Shown here: in pieces, positions 9,200 through 16,328 of the stretch | How the letters are laid out: each line of letters starts with the position of its first letter | Position numbering within the stretch: position 1 is the stretch's first letter | From: Lysobacter sp. | GTDB lineage: Bacteria; Pseudomonadota; Gammaproteobacteria; Xanthomonadales; Xanthomonadaceae | DNA: 64,000 bases | Assembly: GCA_008015835.1 (NCBI GenBank) | Contig: SSGH01000006.1 | Location: 62,001 to 126,000 of the forward strand | Direction of reading: 5' to 3' | Position numbers and translations under genes: made by a program | The notes under the pieces: generated by a model | Told to the model about the DNA's origin: nothing | The model's database searches: none | The model's input: the letters and a program-made list of their open reading frames with translations, nothing else

Positions 9200-10780
9200 G
9201 TGTTCGACTACATCATCATCGGCGCCGGCTCGGCGGGCTGCGCGCTGGCCCACCGTTTGAGCGAAGACCCCAGCGTCAAGGTTCTGTTGCTGGAAGCCGG
9301 CGGACGCGATTGGCACCCGTTCCTGCATATGCCCGCCGGCTTGGCCAAATTGGTCAATCAAAAAGGCGTGAATTGGGACTACAACACCGTCGCCGAGGCG
9401 CAGCTTAACCGCCGCACGCTGTGGTGGCCGCGGGGCAAGGTGCTGGGCGGCTCCAGTTCGATCAATGCGATGTGCTACATCCGCGGCGTCGCGCGGGATT
9501 ACGACGATTGGGCGGCCGCGGGCGCCGAAGGCTGGCACTGGGACAACGTGCTGCCCTACTTCCGCAAATCCGAAAGCAACCAGCGCGGCGCCGACGCGCT
9601 GCACGGCGGCGACGGTCCGCTCTCGGTGTCGGATCTGCGCTACACCAATCCGCTGTCGCAGACGTTCATCGACGCGGCGCATCAGCACGGCCTGCCGATC
9701 AACGGCGACTTCAACGGCCCGCAACAGCACGGCGTCGGCTTCTACCAGGTGACCCAGCGCGACGGCGCGCGCTGCTCGTCGGCCGTGGCCTATCTCAAAC
9801 CGATCAAAGACCGCCCCAATCTGACCGTCCACACCGGCGCGATGGTGAGCCGCATCACGTTCGACGGCCGACGCGCCAACGGCGTGGCCTACGCGATGCG
9901 CGGCCGCGCCTACCACCAGCCGGCGGCGCGCGAAGTGATCCTCAGCGGCGGCGCGATCAATTCGCCGCAGATCCTGATGCTCTCGGGCATCGGCCCGGCC
10001 GACGAACTGCGCAAGCACGGCATCGACGTGCTGCACGACGCGCCCGGCGTGGGCGCGAATCTGCAGGATCACCTCGACATCTGCACGCTGTTCCACTCGA
10101 CGAAACGCGTCACATACGATCGCGTCGGCGATGCGAAGATCGCGTACCAGTACTACCTGCGCGGCCGCACCGGCCCGGGCACCAGCAATATCGCCGAAGC
10201 CGGCGGCTTCGCGCGTTCGTCGCTGGCGTCGGACGAGCGCGACGACATCCAATTCCATTTCGTGCCGGCGATGCTGGACGATCACGGCCGTCGGCGTTTG
10301 CCCGGCGACGGTTACACGCTGCATGCCTGCTTCCTGCGTCCGCGCAGCCGTGGTCGGGTCTCGCTGGTCAGCGGCCGCGCCGCCGACAAAGTGCGGATCG
10401 AAGCGAATTATCTGAGCGATCCCGAAGGCTTCGACCTGAAGATGATGCTGGAATGCGCGAAGATTTCGCGCGACATCCTGAGCCAGAACGCGTTCGACGC
10501 CTATCGCGGCGCGCCGATCTTCCCGACCCGCAACGATTTGAGCGACGCCGAACTGATCGAATTCGTGCGCGCCAAAGCCGAGTCGGTCTATCACCCGGTC
10601 GGCACCTGCCGCATGGGCAACGACGCCCAGGCCGTGGTCGACACGCAGTTGCGCGTCAACGGCGTGGAAGGTCTGCGCGTGATCGACGCCTCGGTGATGC
10701 CGAACCTGATCGGCGGCAACACCAACGCGCCGACGATCATGATCGCCGAGCGCGCGGCGGACTTGATTCGAGCCGCTTGA
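9200..10780 (+). CDS. GMC-family FAD-dependent alcohol/choline dehydrogenase
   Basis: Flavoenzyme oxidising primary alcohols; substrate unknown. The FAD-binding motif [18 protein letters not shown] is at residues 6-23, the GMC signature [20 protein letters not shown] near 78-97, and the second signature [17 protein letters not shown] near 251-267. The catalytic histidine is in [11 protein letters not shown] and the terminal [17 protein letters not shown] is typical. The 526-residue length fits BetA-like enzymes. The start is GTG at 9200, 7 nt after a GAGGGG Shine-Dalgarno. No betaine-aldehyde dehydrogenase or BetI regulator is nearby, so a role in betaine synthesis is not supported by context. 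Confidence 0.88.
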   Translation: MFDYIIIGAGSAGCALAHRLSEDPSVKVLLLEAGGRDWHPFLHMPAGLAKLVNQKGVNWDYNTVAEAQLNRRTLWWPRGKVLGGSSSINAMCYIRGVARDYDDWAAAGAEGWHWDNVLPYFRKSESNQRGADALHGGDGPLSVSDLRYTNPLSQTFIDAAHQHGLPINGDFNGPQQHGVGFYQVTQRDGARCSSAVAYLKPIKDRPNLTVHTGAMVSRITFDGRRANGVAYAMRGRAYHQPAAREVILSGGAINSPQILMLSGIGPADELRKHGIDVLHDAPGVGANLQDHLDICTLFHSTKRVTYDRVGDAKIAYQYYLRGRTGPGTSNIAEAGGFARSSLASDERDDIQFHFVPAMLDDHGRRRLPGDGYTLHACFLRPRSRGRVSLVSGRAADKVRIEANYLSDPEGFDLKMMLECAKISRDILSQNAFDAYRGAPIFPTRNDLSDAELIEFVRAKAESVYHPVGTCRMGNDAQAVVDTQLRVNGVEGLRVIDASVMPNLIGGNTNAPTIMIAERAADLIRAA

Positions 10781-10783
10781 TTA

Positions 10784-10852
10784 GAAAGGCTCGACTGAAA
10801 CCGCTCGACTAAATCGGCTCGATTGAACCGGCTCGATTGAACCGGCTCGATC
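10784..10852. repeat. Tandem 14-bp repeat, about five units
   Basis: Five adjoining units match GAACCGGCTCGATT with variation (10784-10796 is 13 bp; then 10797, 10811, 10825 and 10839 begin 14-bp units). The last two full units differ only at the final base. The array lies between two converging genes and has no coding potential. Confidence 0.85.
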
Positions 10853-10915
10853 AGAACGATTTGATGAGAGCGGACTGATCGGATTCGGATCGCGCTCGAT
10901 TCGCGAGCGCGACGC

Positions 10916-11557
10916 TCAGCGCTCGTGCAAGACCTGCGCCATCACCGCGATGTAATGGCAAACGCTGCCGCCGATCACGAACATGTGCCAAATCGCATGC
11001 GAGTAGCGCATCGAGGGGCGATGGTAGAACACGGTGCCGAGCGTATAGAAGACGCCGCCGGCGAGCAGCCAGCCGAACGTCCAGGCGTCGAGCGCCTGCA
11101 TCGCGGGCTTCGCGGCGACGACGATCAACCAGCCCATCGCGATGTACACCAGCGTCGAGAGCAATTCGAAGCGGCCGGTATAGAACAGCTTGAAGATCAC
11201 GCCGAAGATCGCCAGCGCCCAGATGATGGCGAACAACCACCAACCGACCGTCTCGCGTAGGCCGATCAGCGTGAACGGCGTGTAGGTGCCGGCGATCAGC
11301 AGATAGATCGCGCAGTGATCGAAGACTTTCAGGCGCCCTTTGACCACCGGGTGCTGAATCGCGTGGTACAGCGTCGAGGCGACGTACAGCAGCAACAGTG
11401 TGACGCCGAACACGATCGAGGCGGTGAGCTGCCACGCGTCGCCGAACAAAGCCGCGAGCGTGATCAGGACCGCGCCGCCGGCCAATGCGGCAGTCGCGCC
11501 GAGGCCATGCGTCAATGCGTTGAACAACTCTTCGCGGGGGGATTCGACGGTGGTCAT
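10916..11557 (-). CDS. HlyIII/PAQR-family integral membrane protein
   Basis: Seven predicted membrane helices fill the 213 residues. Family landmarks are the N-terminal EELFNALTHGLGATAA, STLYHAIQHPVVKGRLKVFDHCAIYLLIAGTYTP split across helices 2-3, and the C-terminal YHRPSMRYSHAIWHMFVIGG with conserved histidines that bind metal in PAQR hydrolases. Family members are annotated hemolysin III, but haemolysis is not established for most; a membrane lipid hydrolase activity is more likely by analogy with adiponectin receptors. It is followed by the tandem repeat and preceded by a 33-bp hairpin. Confidence 0.88.
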   Translation of the reverse strand: MTTVESPREELFNALTHGLGATAALAGGAVLITLAALFGDAWQLTASIVFGVTLLLLYVASTLYHAIQHPVVKGRLKVFDHCAIYLLIAGTYTPFTLIGLRETVGWWLFAIIWALAIFGVIFKLFYTGRFELLSTLVYIAMGWLIVVAAKPAMQALDAWTFGWLLAGGVFYTLGTVFYHRPSMRYSHAIWHMFVIGGSVCHYIAVMAQVLHER

Positions 11558-11577
11558 CGGGTCACGATCCGGGGTCT

Positions 11578-11663
11578 GGGGCCTGTTAACGCTATCGGAG
11601 TGTGTTGCGTTGCGAATTCAGCGGCTCGCCACGCAACACACTCCGATAGCGTTAACAGGCCCC
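11578..11663. repeat. Perfect 33-bp inverted repeat, 20-nt loop
   Basis: The arm beginning GGGGCCTGTTAACGCTATCG (11578-11610) is exactly inverted at 11631-11663. The loop carries an EcoRI-type GAATTC. It sits 20 nt upstream of the HlyIII-family ATG (on the opposite strand) and about 190 nt before the sulfotransferase, so it is not a simple terminator of either gene. Confidence 0.92.
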
Positions 11664-11856
11664 CTAGTGTAAACACACCAAACGCCGCGCCGACGACATG
11701 CAGCGTTCCGTTCCGCGACGCGCATCGCGAGATTCGCGCCGCCCGAAGCGCATTCGAGCGTTGCGCGGCATGGACGGCGTGTCGGCGGTGTCGCGTTCTG
11801 GCGCCGCCGGCCCGCGCCCTGTGCGATCATGCGCGGGTTTCCCGCATCGCGCCGGC

Positions 11857-12480
11857 ATGATCGTCTCCCACCTGCACCGCTTCATTTTCGTGCCGATCCC
11901 CAAGACCGGAACCCACTCCGTGCGCCAAGCGCTGCGCGAGTATTTGGGGCCGGACGACATCGAGCAAGTCGGCCTGTTCGTGAACAAGCGGTTTCCCTAC
12001 GCGGACTTGGCCGCGATCCGCCACGGCCACTTCAGCATCGCCCAAGTCCGGCCGTATCTGGGCGAGGAGACGGTGGCGTCGTATTTCAAATTCGGGTTCG
12101 TGCGCAACCCGTTCGATCGCTTCGTGTCGTACTGCGCGTTCATGACCCGGCAATACGGCGCGTTCGAGCGCGACCCGCAGGGCACGATGCGCAAGATCCT
12201 GTTCGAGCTGCGGCCGATGGATCATGTGCATTTCCAAACCCAAGCCAGCCTGCTCACCGACGAACGCGGGCAACTCGATGTGGACGAGGTCGCCCGCGTC
12301 GAGGACATGCAGGCCGGCTACGACCGCATCTGCGCGCGCATCGGCATTCCTTCGCGCGCGCTGGAGAAGGTGAACAGCTCGCGCCGCGGCGATTACCGCC
12401 AGTATTACGATCAAGCGCTGATCGACGGCGTGGCCGAGCTGTATCGCCGCGACCTGGAGTTGTTCGGTTATTCCTTCTGA
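11857..12480 (+). CDS. Sulfotransferase-family protein, 207 aa
   Basis: Predicted PAPS-dependent sulfotransferase of the carbohydrate/heparan type. The 5'-phosphosulfate loop is FVPIPKTGTHSVRQAL at residues 10-25 and the 3'-phosphate region is FKFGFVRNPFDRFVSYCAFM. The ATG at 11857 (MIVSHLHRFIFVPIPKTG) places the loop at the usual distance from the start; earlier in-frame starts add a low-complexity Arg-rich segment. No signal peptide. The acceptor is unknown. It is followed within 30 nt by a dioxygenase gene on the same strand, which may mean a shared modification pathway, but this is inference. Confidence 0.8.
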   Translation: MIVSHLHRFIFVPIPKTGTHSVRQALREYLGPDDIEQVGLFVNKRFPYADLAAIRHGHFSIAQVRPYLGEETVASYFKFGFVRNPFDRFVSYCAFMTRQYGAFERDPQGTMRKILFELRPMDHVHFQTQASLLTDERGQLDVDEVARVEDMQAGYDRICARIGIPSRALEKVNSSRRGDYRQYYDQALIDGVAELYRRDLELFGYSF

Positions 12481-12508
12481 AGTCGTGTCCCCTCAGACGA
12501 GCGCCGCC

Positions 12509-13132
12509 ATGATGTCCGCCCCGCCCCGCGACCCGTACGCCAATCCGCGCAAAACCGCCACGATCCGCCGCCTCGGCGCGGTCGATATCGCCGCGCTCAA
12601 AGCGGCGGTGTTGGCGATTCCCGAATCGGTGTGGGACGCCGAGAACGCCGACAAGCCCAATCGTTTCGAGGCCTTGGACAAAACCCGGCATATCGTGTTC
12701 CGTTTCGTCGACAGCGTTCGCGATTGGCGCAGCTCGCACGACCGTCCGGCCTGGACGCAGTGGCGCGAATTGCTGGAACCGGCGATGCGCGCCGCCGTGG
12801 CCGATTACGGCTACGCCAACGGCGCGTTTCCGCGAGTGATGCTGGCGCGCATGGCGCCCGGCGGCGAAATCAAACCGCATCGCGACGCCAACGCCGCGGC
12901 GAAATGGCCGCACAAAATCCATATCCCGCTGCTCACCAACGACAAGGTGACGTTCTTCGTGGACGGCACCGGCTACCGCCTGCCGGAAGGCGAAGCGGCC
13001 GAGGTCAACAACATGGCCGTGCATGCGGTGCGCAACGACGGCGAGACCGATCGCATCCATTTGATCTTCGAGTATTACGACACCGACCAGCCCGAACCCG
13101 AGTGGCTGGCGCGGGTGCTCGCGGGCGCCTGA
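12509..13132 (+). CDS. Aspartyl/asparaginyl beta-hydroxylase-like 2OG dioxygenase
   Basis: Fe(II)/2-oxoglutarate oxygenase of the AspH type. The HxD metal motif is in GGEIKPHRDANAAAKWPHKI, the distal histidine in NNMAVHAVRNDGETDRIHLI, with a following Arg likely to bind 2-oxoglutarate. WPHKIHIPLLTND matches the family's IH-x-P-L core. The start is ATG at 12509 or 12512; a GTG at 12485 is possible. The gene follows the sulfotransferase by 28 nt. Substrate may be a protein side chain or a small molecule; nothing here decides. Confidence 0.78.
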   Translation: MMSAPPRDPYANPRKTATIRRLGAVDIAALKAAVLAIPESVWDAENADKPNRFEALDKTRHIVFRFVDSVRDWRSSHDRPAWTQWRELLEPAMRAAVADYGYANGAFPRVMLARMAPGGEIKPHRDANAAAKWPHKIHIPLLTNDKVTFFVDGTGYRLPEGEAAEVNNMAVHAVRNDGETDRIHLIFEYYDTDQPEPEWLARVLAGA

Positions 13133-13210
13133 GGCCGGGCGCGGGCACGCTGGCGGCGACGGGCCGGATCGGCTACCGTGCCCGCACGCGCGCACCCCCG
13201 GAACGCATCG

Positions 13211-14530
13211 ATGAGCGACATCCAGACGGCAGAACGGCGGGTCCATCGCGGCGAATGGCCGGCGTTGGCGTGGTCGTTCCTGTTCTTCTTCTGCGTGCTG
13301 TCGGCCTATTACGTGATCCGCCCGGTGCGCGATCAGTTGTCCGGCGCGGTCGGCTCCACCCAACTGCCGTGGTTCTACGCCGCCACCTTCGTCGCCACGC
13401 TGTCGCTCACGCCGGTGTTCGCATGGTTGGCGAGCCGCCTGCCGCGTCGGCGTTTGGTGCCGGCGGTCTATCTGTTCTTCATCGCCTGCCTGCTCGGGTT
13501 CATGCCGCTGTTCACGCACGAGGGCATCGTCTCGCCGCGCGCGCTGGGCATCGTGTTTTTCGTGTGGATCAGCGTGTTCAATCTGGTGGTCGTGTCGGTG
13601 TTCTGGACGTTCATGGCCGACATCTGGAACGACACGCAGGCGCGCCGTTTATTTCCGCTGATCGCGGTCGGCGGCTCGATCGGCTCCATTCTCGGCCCGA
13701 CGATGGCGTTGCGATTGGTCGGGGAAATCGGGGTCGCGCCGCTGCTGTTGGTGGCGTCGGGATTGCTCGGCACCGCGATCGTCTGCGCGATGGCGCTCGG
13801 ACGTTGGGCGGAGCGCTACGGCGCGCGTCGCCACGAACCGGGCAACGCGCAAGCGGTCGGCGGCGGCGTGTTGGATGGCCTCAAGCAGATTTTCGCCGAT
13901 CCGACCATGCGCACCATGGCCATCCTGATGCTGCTGGGCGATTGCATCGGCACCGTCAACTACGCGTTGGTGGTGGATTATTCGAAGGCCACGTTCGTCG
14001 ATGCGGTCGCGCGCACCGAATTCGCCGCGCGGCTCGATCTCTACACCAATCTGTTCGCCATCGGCACGCAGGTATTCGTCACGCGCTGGCTGCTCGCGCG
14101 CCACGGCGCGGCGCCGGCCGTCGCGCTGCACGCCGGCTGCACCGTCGCGGTGATGCTGATGGTGCTGGTCGTGTCCGACCCGCACGGCATCGCCGCGCTG
14201 GGCTTGCCCTGGGTCGCGATCGCGCTGTTGGTCAGCCGCGGCTTGGCCTACGGCGCGCTCGGGCCGGCGCGCGAAAGCCTGTTCGCGCAAGTTCCGCGCA
14301 GCCTGCGCTACAAAGGCAAGAACGCGGTCGACACCGCCGTCTGGCGCTTCGGCGACCTCGTCGTCGGCCTCAGCATCAACGCGCTGCGCGGTCTGGGCGT
14401 GGTGACGCTCGGCTTCGCCGCGATCAACGTACTGCCCGCGCTGGCCTCCGGCGTGCTCGGCTGGCGCTTGGCGCGACGCATCGAACGCCGCGAGACGCGC
14501 GACGCCGCGCCGGTCGCATCGGCTGGTTGA
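13211..14530 (+). CDS. MFS-type transporter, NTP/NDP-antiporter-like
   Basis: An integral membrane protein of 439 residues with about 12 hydrophobic segments. The N-terminal SAYYVIRPVRDQLSGAVGS, the FWTFMADIWNDTQARRLFP stretch and VSRGLAYGALGPARESLFAQ resemble the branch of MFS proteins related to ATP:ADP antiporters in non-obligate intracellular bacteria. Transport of a nucleotide is not established for such proteins. The ATG at 13211 (MSDIQTAERR) is preferred over an in-frame start 33 nt upstream. It is followed by DUF1304 on the same strand. Confidence 0.72.
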   Translation: MSDIQTAERRVHRGEWPALAWSFLFFFCVLSAYYVIRPVRDQLSGAVGSTQLPWFYAATFVATLSLTPVFAWLASRLPRRRLVPAVYLFFIACLLGFMPLFTHEGIVSPRALGIVFFVWISVFNLVVVSVFWTFMADIWNDTQARRLFPLIAVGGSIGSILGPTMALRLVGEIGVAPLLLVASGLLGTAIVCAMALGRWAERYGARRHEPGNAQAVGGGVLDGLKQIFADPTMRTMAILMLLGDCIGTVNYALVVDYSKATFVDAVARTEFAARLDLYTNLFAIGTQVFVTRWLLARHGAAPAVALHAGCTVAVMLMVLVVSDPHGIAALGLPWVAIALLVSRGLAYGALGPARESLFAQVPRSLRYKGKNAVDTAVWRFGDLVVGLSINALRGLGVVTLGFAAINVLPALASGVLGWRLARRIERRETRDAAPVASAG

Positions 14531-14590
14531 GCGCAGCGCTCGACGGCTCACGCAACGCCCCACGCCACCGCCTTTCAACCAGGAATCTTC

Positions 14591-14944
14591 ATGTCGACCA
14601 TCGCTCTCGCACTGATCGCCGTCGTCGCTTTACTGCACGCGTATTTTTTGGTGTTGGAAATGTTTCTCTGGACCAAACCGCTGGGCCTGAAAACCTTCCG
14701 CAACACCCCCGAGAAGGCCGAAGTCACGCGCGTGCTTGCCGCGAACCAAGGCCTGTACAACGGTTTCCTCGCCGCGGGTTTGATCTGGTCGATCGTCGCG
14801 CAGAAAACCGATGTCGCCCTGTTCTTCCTCGGCTGCGTCGTCGTCGCCGCGCTGTACGGCGCCTACAGCGTCAATAAGCGGATTTTCTTCGTGCAGGGCG
14901 TGCCGGCGATCGCGGCGATTCTCGCCGTACTACTGCTGAAATAA
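14591..14944 (+). CDS. DUF1304-family membrane protein
   Basis: 117 residues with four predicted membrane helices. Family hallmarks are HAYFLVLEMFLWTKP near residues 17-31, KTFRNTPEKAEVTRVLAANQ and LYNGFLAAGLIWS. Function unknown. A clear AGGA lies about 6 nt before the ATG. Its last 15 bases overlap the end of the converging gene at 14930-15307. Confidence 0.85.
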   Translation: MSTIALALIAVVALLHAYFLVLEMFLWTKPLGLKTFRNTPEKAEVTRVLAANQGLYNGFLAAGLIWSIVAQKTDVALFFLGCVVVAALYGAYSVNKRIFFVQGVPAIAAILAVLLLK

Positions 14945-15307
14945 CGGCCACGCGAACAAGGCCGCGCCGAGCGCGAACACCACGCTCAGCGCGTGCACCA
15001 GCGGATGATTCACGCGCAGGAATACGAATTGCTGGATCAATCGCACGACCCAGAACCCGCTCATCCCGATCAGCACCGCGCGACCGAGCGCGGTGTCGCG
15101 CAGTTCGCTGGGATAGAGCAGACATAACGTCGCGACCGTCAGGAACAGCCAGATCAATTGGATATTCGCGATCTGCAGGATCGCGCGATTCGGCAGCGTG
15201 GTCTGCTGCAGCGTCCTCGGCCAACGGAATATCTTCCAGAAGCCGATATGAAACAGCGCCAGCGCCAAGCTGTGCGCCGCGCAGGCCATCAAGATCGGAT
15301 CGCTCAT
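14930..15307 (-). CDS. Small integral membrane protein, 125 aa
   Basis: Four hydrophobic helices (starting ILMACAAHSLALALFHIGFW, then IQLIWLFLTVATLCLLYPS, AVLIGMSGFWVVRLIQQFVF and VHALSVVFALGAALFAWPLF). I do not recognise a named family with confidence. The ATG at 15307 (MSDPILMACA) is 17 nt from the end of the upstream hot-dog gene, suggesting an operon of three minus-strand genes from 16180 down to 14930. Function unknown; a membrane-bound quinone- or lipid-related role would be guesswork. Confidence 0.7.
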   Translation of the reverse strand: MSDPILMACAAHSLALALFHIGFWKIFRWPRTLQQTTLPNRAILQIANIQLIWLFLTVATLCLLYPSELRDTALGRAVLIGMSGFWVVRLIQQFVFLRVNHPLVHALSVVFALGAALFAWPLFQQ

Positions 15308-15324
15308 CGCAGTGCTCCCGCGCT

Positions 15325-15792
15325 TCAGCGCCTCGGCGACACCCACATCGAAATCGTCGCGCGGAACACCGCTTCGCCCGACGGGTCGGTCGCCACCACG
15401 TCCACCGGCAGCGCGTAACCGCTCGACGATTCGAGAATTTCCGCCGCGGGTTCGGCGACCGCGCGAATCGTGCCCGTCGCTTTTTTCAGGTACTCGACGG
15501 TCATGCCTTTCGGAATCCAGCGCATCGACGCAGGAATGCTGACGTCGGTCATCAAGCCGCCGACCAACTCGGCCAGATTGCATAGCGCGATCGCATGCAC
15601 GGTGCCGAGATGATTGGTGACGCCGCGGCGATGCCGGATGGTCGCTTCGCAGCGCCCGGGTTCGAGCGTTTCGATGCGCGGCGAAATGCTGCCGAAATAC
15701 GGCGCTTTGAAGCAGACCGCGCGCGAGAACAACCAACCGCCGGCCGGCCAGCGCCGCATGCGGCGGTACAGCGCGAGAATCGATGCGCTCAT
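15325..15792 (-). CDS. Hot-dog fold thioesterase-like protein (DUF4442-type)
   Basis: 155 residues. FSRAVCFKAPYFGSISPRIE, GVTNHLGTVHAIALCNLAEL and PKGMTVEYLKKATGTIRAVA are typical of the DUF4442/PaaI-like hot-dog group, in which the loop NHLGTVHAIAL precedes the long central helix. Likely an acyl-CoA thioesterase or binding protein; substrate unknown. It lies 13 nt after a small membrane-protein gene and 17 nt before another. Confidence 0.75.
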   Translation of the reverse strand: MSASILALYRRMRRWPAGGWLFSRAVCFKAPYFGSISPRIETLEPGRCEATIRHRRGVTNHLGTVHAIALCNLAELVGGLMTDVSIPASMRWIPKGMTVEYLKKATGTIRAVAEPAAEILESSSGYALPVDVVATDPSGEAVFRATISMWVSPRR

Positions 15793-15805
15793 GACGTTCT
15801 CTCCT

Positions 15806-16180
15806 TCAACCGAACCAAATCAACAACGCGACGACCAGCAAACCGATCCAGCCCGGATGGCGTCCGCGCGTCCCGATCGACACCAACAGCGAACCGCCGA
15901 ACATCGATGCGGCGATCGCATGTTCGAGCCACGCGTCGAGCGGCGTCTCGGTCGTCGCGCGCTGGAGCAGCACCGCGCCCATCGCCCAACCGAACAGCGT
16001 CACCACATGCCACGAGGCCCACAAGATGCGCACGTGGCGTTCGTGCAGGATCGGTCGGCCATTGGTCGGAATCCAACCGCCTTCGCGCATCCGCCGAAAG
16101 ATCAGCCGTTCGCCCAAGACCGAATGCACGGCGCCGACGACGAAGGTCAGCGCACCGGCGAGCGCCAGCGCAGTCTGCAT
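15806..16180 (-). CDS. Hypothetical membrane protein, 124 aa
   Basis: Four predicted helices, the first starting at residue 4 (TALALAGALTFVVGAVHSVL). The segment GERLIFRRMREGGWIPTNGR and the following RPILHERHVRILWASWHVV give a cytosolic loop with charged residues leading into helix 2. No family recognised. ATG at 16180 chosen because the upstream extension is Arg/Ala-rich read-through. It starts a three-gene minus-strand cluster with 13- and 17-nt gaps. Confidence 0.65.
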   Translation of the reverse strand: MQTALALAGALTFVVGAVHSVLGERLIFRRMREGGWIPTNGRPILHERHVRILWASWHVVTLFGWAMGAVLLQRATTETPLDAWLEHAIAASMFGGSLLVSIGTRGRHPGWIGLLVVALLIWFG

Positions 16181-16286
16181 GCGACTCTCCTCCGCAGCGC
16201 GCGGCTGCGACTTCGGTGGTGCGATCCGCGCATCCGCTGCGTCGAACGATCGCCGCGACGTGCGGCGATCTCGCGGAGCATCGCGC

Positions 16287-16317
16287 AAAAAACAGGCCGG
16301 CATACGCGCCGGCCTGT
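16287..16317 (-). terminator. Rho-independent terminator of fadE
   Basis: On the minus strand ACAGGCCGGC/GCCGGCCTGT forms a 10-bp stem followed by TTTTTT, 12 nt after the fadE stop. Confidence 0.92.
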
Positions 16318-16328
16318 CGATTCGGAAC

